DNA of 64,000 nucleotides from FEN-299 sp963717945. GTDB lineage: Bacteria > Acidobacteriota > Vicinamibacteria > Vicinamibacterales > Fen-181. The notes beneath the pieces are model-generated. The model was not told the origin of the DNA. It ran no database searches and saw only the letters and a program-made list of their open reading frames with translations. Each line of letters starts with the position of its first letter. Within the stretch, counting starts at the first letter, position 1. Below are positions 62,151-64,000 of this stretch, piece by piece. The translations under genes and the position numbers were made by a program. The stretch covers positions 310,001-374,000 of the forward strand of contig CAVQXT010000003.1 in the NCBI GenBank assembly GCA_963717945.1. The letters run 5' to 3'.

Positions 62151-63230
62151 ATGGCATCCCAACCGCACTTGTTCACCCCGCTGAAACTCCGAGACGTCGA
62201 GTTCCGCAACCGCGTGTTCGTCTCGCCGATGTGTCAGTACTCGAGCGAGGGCGGGATGCCGAACGAGTGGCACCTGGTGCACCTCGGCAGCCGCGCCGTC
62301 GGCGGCGCCGGGCTGGTGATCGCCGAGGCGACGGCCGTGACGCCGGAAGGGCGCATCTCGCCGAGCGACCTGGGCGTCTGGAGCGACGCGCACCGGGAGG
62401 CGCTTCGGCCGATCGCAAGGTTCATCAAGGCCCAGGGGGCGGCGGCCGGTCTTCAGATTGCCCACGCCGGGCGCAAGGCGTCCACGGCGGCGCCGTGGGA
62501 CGGCGGCGGGGCGGTCGGCCCCGACCGCGGGGGGTGGACGCCGGTCGGGCCCAGCCCGAATCCGTTCGGCCCGAACTCTCCGACGCCGCACGAGCTGACA
62601 CCCGACGAGATCGAGCGCCTGGTCGACCGGTTCGGCGACGCGGCGCGCCGCGCGCGCGAGGCCGGGTTCGACGTGCTCGAGATTCACGCGGCGCACGGCT
62701 ACCTGCTGCACGAGTTCCTGTCGCCGCTGACCAACCTCAGGACCGACCGGTTCGGCGGCAGCTTCGAGAACCGCCTCACCTTTCCGCTGGCGGTCGTGGC
62801 GCGCGTCCGCGAGATCTGGCCGGAAGCGCAGCCGCTCTTCGTGCGCATCTCGTCCACCGATTGGGTGGAGGGGGGCTGGTCGATCGGCGACTCGGTGGCG
62901 CTGGCGCGACGGCTCAAGGCGCTCGGCGCGGACCTGGTTGACTGCTCGAGCGCGGGCGCCGTTTCTCAGGCGACGATCCCGGTCGGCCCCGGCTACCAGG
63001 CGCCGTTCGCGGCGGCCATCAGGAACGGGGCCGGCATTGCCACCGGGGCCGTCGGCATGGTGACCAGCCCCGAGCAGGCCGAGCAGATCGTCGCCACCGG
63101 CCAGGCCGACGCCGTGCTGCTCGCGCGCGAGATGCTGCGCAATCCGTATTGGCCGCTGATGGCCGCGCGGAAGCTGGGGGCGTCGGTCCAGTGGCCGAAG
63201 CAGTACCTGCGCGCGAGCCCGGGGCGGTAG
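62151..63230 (+). CDS. Old-yellow-enzyme family NADH:flavin oxidoreductase (YqjM-like)
   Basis: 359 residues from ATG 62151 (MASQPHLFTPLKLRDVEFRN). FMN-binding TIM barrel reducing activated alkenes with NAD(P)H. RVFVSPMCQYSSEGGMPNEW matches the YqjM class with its Cys; QIAHAGRKAS, EIHAAHGYLLHEFLSPLTN and NRTDRFGGSFENR-like RTDRFGGSFENR carry the His/His pair and the FMN contacts. The length is that of YqjM rather than the larger dienoyl-CoA reductases. Confidence 0.95.
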   Translation: MASQPHLFTPLKLRDVEFRNRVFVSPMCQYSSEGGMPNEWHLVHLGSRAVGGAGLVIAEATAVTPEGRISPSDLGVWSDAHREALRPIARFIKAQGAAAGLQIAHAGRKASTAAPWDGGGAVGPDRGGWTPVGPSPNPFGPNSPTPHELTPDEIERLVDRFGDAARRAREAGFDVLEIHAAHGYLLHEFLSPLTNLRTDRFGGSFENRLTFPLAVVARVREIWPEAQPLFVRISSTDWVEGGWSIGDSVALARRLKALGADLVDCSSAGAVSQATIPVGPGYQAPFAAAIRNGAGIATGAVGMVTSPEQAEQIVATGQADAVLLAREMLRNPYWPLMAARKLGASVQWPKQYLRASPGR

Positions 63231-63236
63231 CGGTCG

Positions 63237-63302
63237 ATGTAGTGGCTGGTGGTCAGTGGCTAGTGGACCACGCGTGATCGACTGACCACTGGCCACGAGC
63301 CT
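63237..63302. repeat. Heptad-repeat hairpin element (AGTGGCT type)
   Basis: Left units AGTGGCT, GGTGGTC, AGTGGCT, AGTGGAC; core CACGCGTGATCG; right units ACTGACC, ACTGGCC, ACGAGCC. The core matches the element at 3365-3441. Confidence 0.85.
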
Positions 63303-63307
63303 GAGGC

Positions 63308-63385
63308 ATGGGTGTCCGCAAGTCGTACGCATACAGCGACGGGCAGATCCTCTCCGGGATCGACCTGGTCGAGGGGCTGAAGTGA
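63308..63385 (+). CDS. Possible 25-residue leader peptide upstream of the kinase
   Basis: ATG 63308 opens MGVRKSYAYSDGQILSGIDL and stops at 63385, overlapping the kinase GTG (GTGA). The overlap could couple translation. The peptide has no recognised family and may be chance. Confidence 0.3.
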   Translation: MGVRKSYAYSDGQILSGIDLVEGLK

Positions 63386-64000
63386 GTCTGGCCTCCGGAA
63401 CACGATTGGGCTCCTACGAGATCCTCGCGCCGCTTGGCGCGGGGGGAATGGGTGAGGTGTACCAGGCGCGGGACCGGAAGCTCGACCGGGATGTCGCGAT
63501 CAAGGTGCTCCCCGAGGCCGTGGCCGCCCATGCGGGCGCGCTGGCGCGGTTCGAGCGGGAGGCCAAGGCGGTCGCGGCGCTCTCGCATCCGAACATCCTC
63601 GCGATTCACGATTTCGGAACACACGAGGGCATCTCGTACGCCGTCATGGAGCTGCTGCGGGGCGAGACGCTGCGCGATAAACTCGACGCCGGACCGATCC
63701 CGAACGAGCAGGCCGTGGACTACGCCGTGCAGATCGCGAAGGGCCTCTCCGCGGCGCACGACAAGGGCGTCGTCCACCGCGACCTGAAGCCCGAGAACCT
63801 CTTCGTCCTGGATGACGGCCTCGTGAAGATCCTCGACTTCGGCCTGGCAAAGAGAGTCGAGGCGGTCAGCGCAGGGCAGGAGACGAGAGCCCCGACGGGC
63901 TCCGATCTCACGGTCCCGGGGGCGGTGATGGGCACCGTGGGCTACATGTCGCCCGAGCAAGTGAGGGGGCTCACGGTCGATCGGCGCAGCGACGTCTTCT
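63382..64000 (+). CDS. Hanks-type Ser/Thr protein kinase (C-terminus beyond window)
   Basis: About 206 residues visible from GTG 63382. The kinase domain is complete up to the activation segment: LGSYEILAPLGAGGMGEVYQ, VAIKVLPEAV, catalytic HRDLKPENLF, DFGLAKRV and YMSPEQVRGLTVDRRSDVF at the edge. It resembles the 46.6-kb kinase and probably also continues into a membrane helix and sensor tail. Confidence 0.95.
   Translation, partial: MSLASGTRLGSYEILAPLGAGGMGEVYQARDRKLDRDVAIKVLPEAVAAHAGALARFEREAKAVAALSHPNILAIHDFGTHEGISYAVMELLRGETLRDKLDAGPIPNEQAVDYAVQIAKGLSAAHDKGVVHRDLKPENLFVLDDGLVKILDFGLAKRVEAVSAGQETRAPTGSDLTVPGAVMGTVGYMSPEQVRGLTVDRRSDVF

Overview
This is a GC-rich (about two-thirds G+C by eye) bacterial chromosome segment spanning the replication origin. 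The canonical gene order atp - parB - parA - rsmG - mnmG - mnmE - jag - yidC - yidD - rnpA - rpmH - dnaA - dnaN - gyrB - gyrA is nearly complete. Serine/threonine kinases with extracytoplasmic propeller tails, a DUF5916 outer-membrane protein, a DUF4386 protein and periplasmic TldD-type proteins suggest an Acidobacteriota (Vicinamibacteria-like) genome. That placement is inference from gene content, not from a search.

Left arm (1-21,787, all minus strand, away from the origin): mfd (cut by the window edge), an rfaE2-type nucleotidyltransferase, a PP2C phosphatase, the F1 ATP synthase genes plus b and b' (atpC-D-G-A-H-F-F'; subunits a and c are absent), selD with an in-frame UGA at codon 13 (a selenoprotein SelD), a gap with a 6 x 20-bp tandem array, parB, parA, two parS sites, rsmG, mnmG, mnmE, jag, yidC, yidD, rnpA and rpmH. 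Origin (about 21,788-23,890): DnaA boxes lie on both sides of dnaA, and an AT-rich stretch lies before dnaN. Right arm (22,218-30,916, plus strand): dnaA, dnaN, gyrB (no recF between) and gyrA, then a lipoprotein gene. After this come pcrA/uvrD, glmS, glmU, a TPR protein and rsmI on the minus strand, and a DUF885 hydrolase, an FmdB protein, galU and serS.

From about 43.2 kb the window becomes accessory. A tRNA-Ser(UGA) gene is split into two halves about 2.5 kb apart by an insert that carries an intact tRNA-Ser(UGA) and one lower-GC membrane-protein gene. A decayed HD-GYP fragment follows, then a kinase with a propeller tail, a YciI protein, an HlyD/MacB-type efflux pair, a DUF4386 protein, a DUF5916 protein, a GAF-GGDEF diguanylate cyclase, a 1,116-residue fused TldD-TldE-like protein, an ArsR-type HTH/SRPBCC fusion, an old-yellow-enzyme and the start of a second kinase.

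The most striking hidden structure is a family of short intergenic elements built from degenerate 7-bp units, often as two inverted arms around a short core that can contain ACGCGT. At least a dozen occur here. The unit sequence differs between elements but the 7-bp period and a GG doublet are kept. In two places (mfd and the ArsR-type gene) the same heptad DNA is found inside a reading frame.
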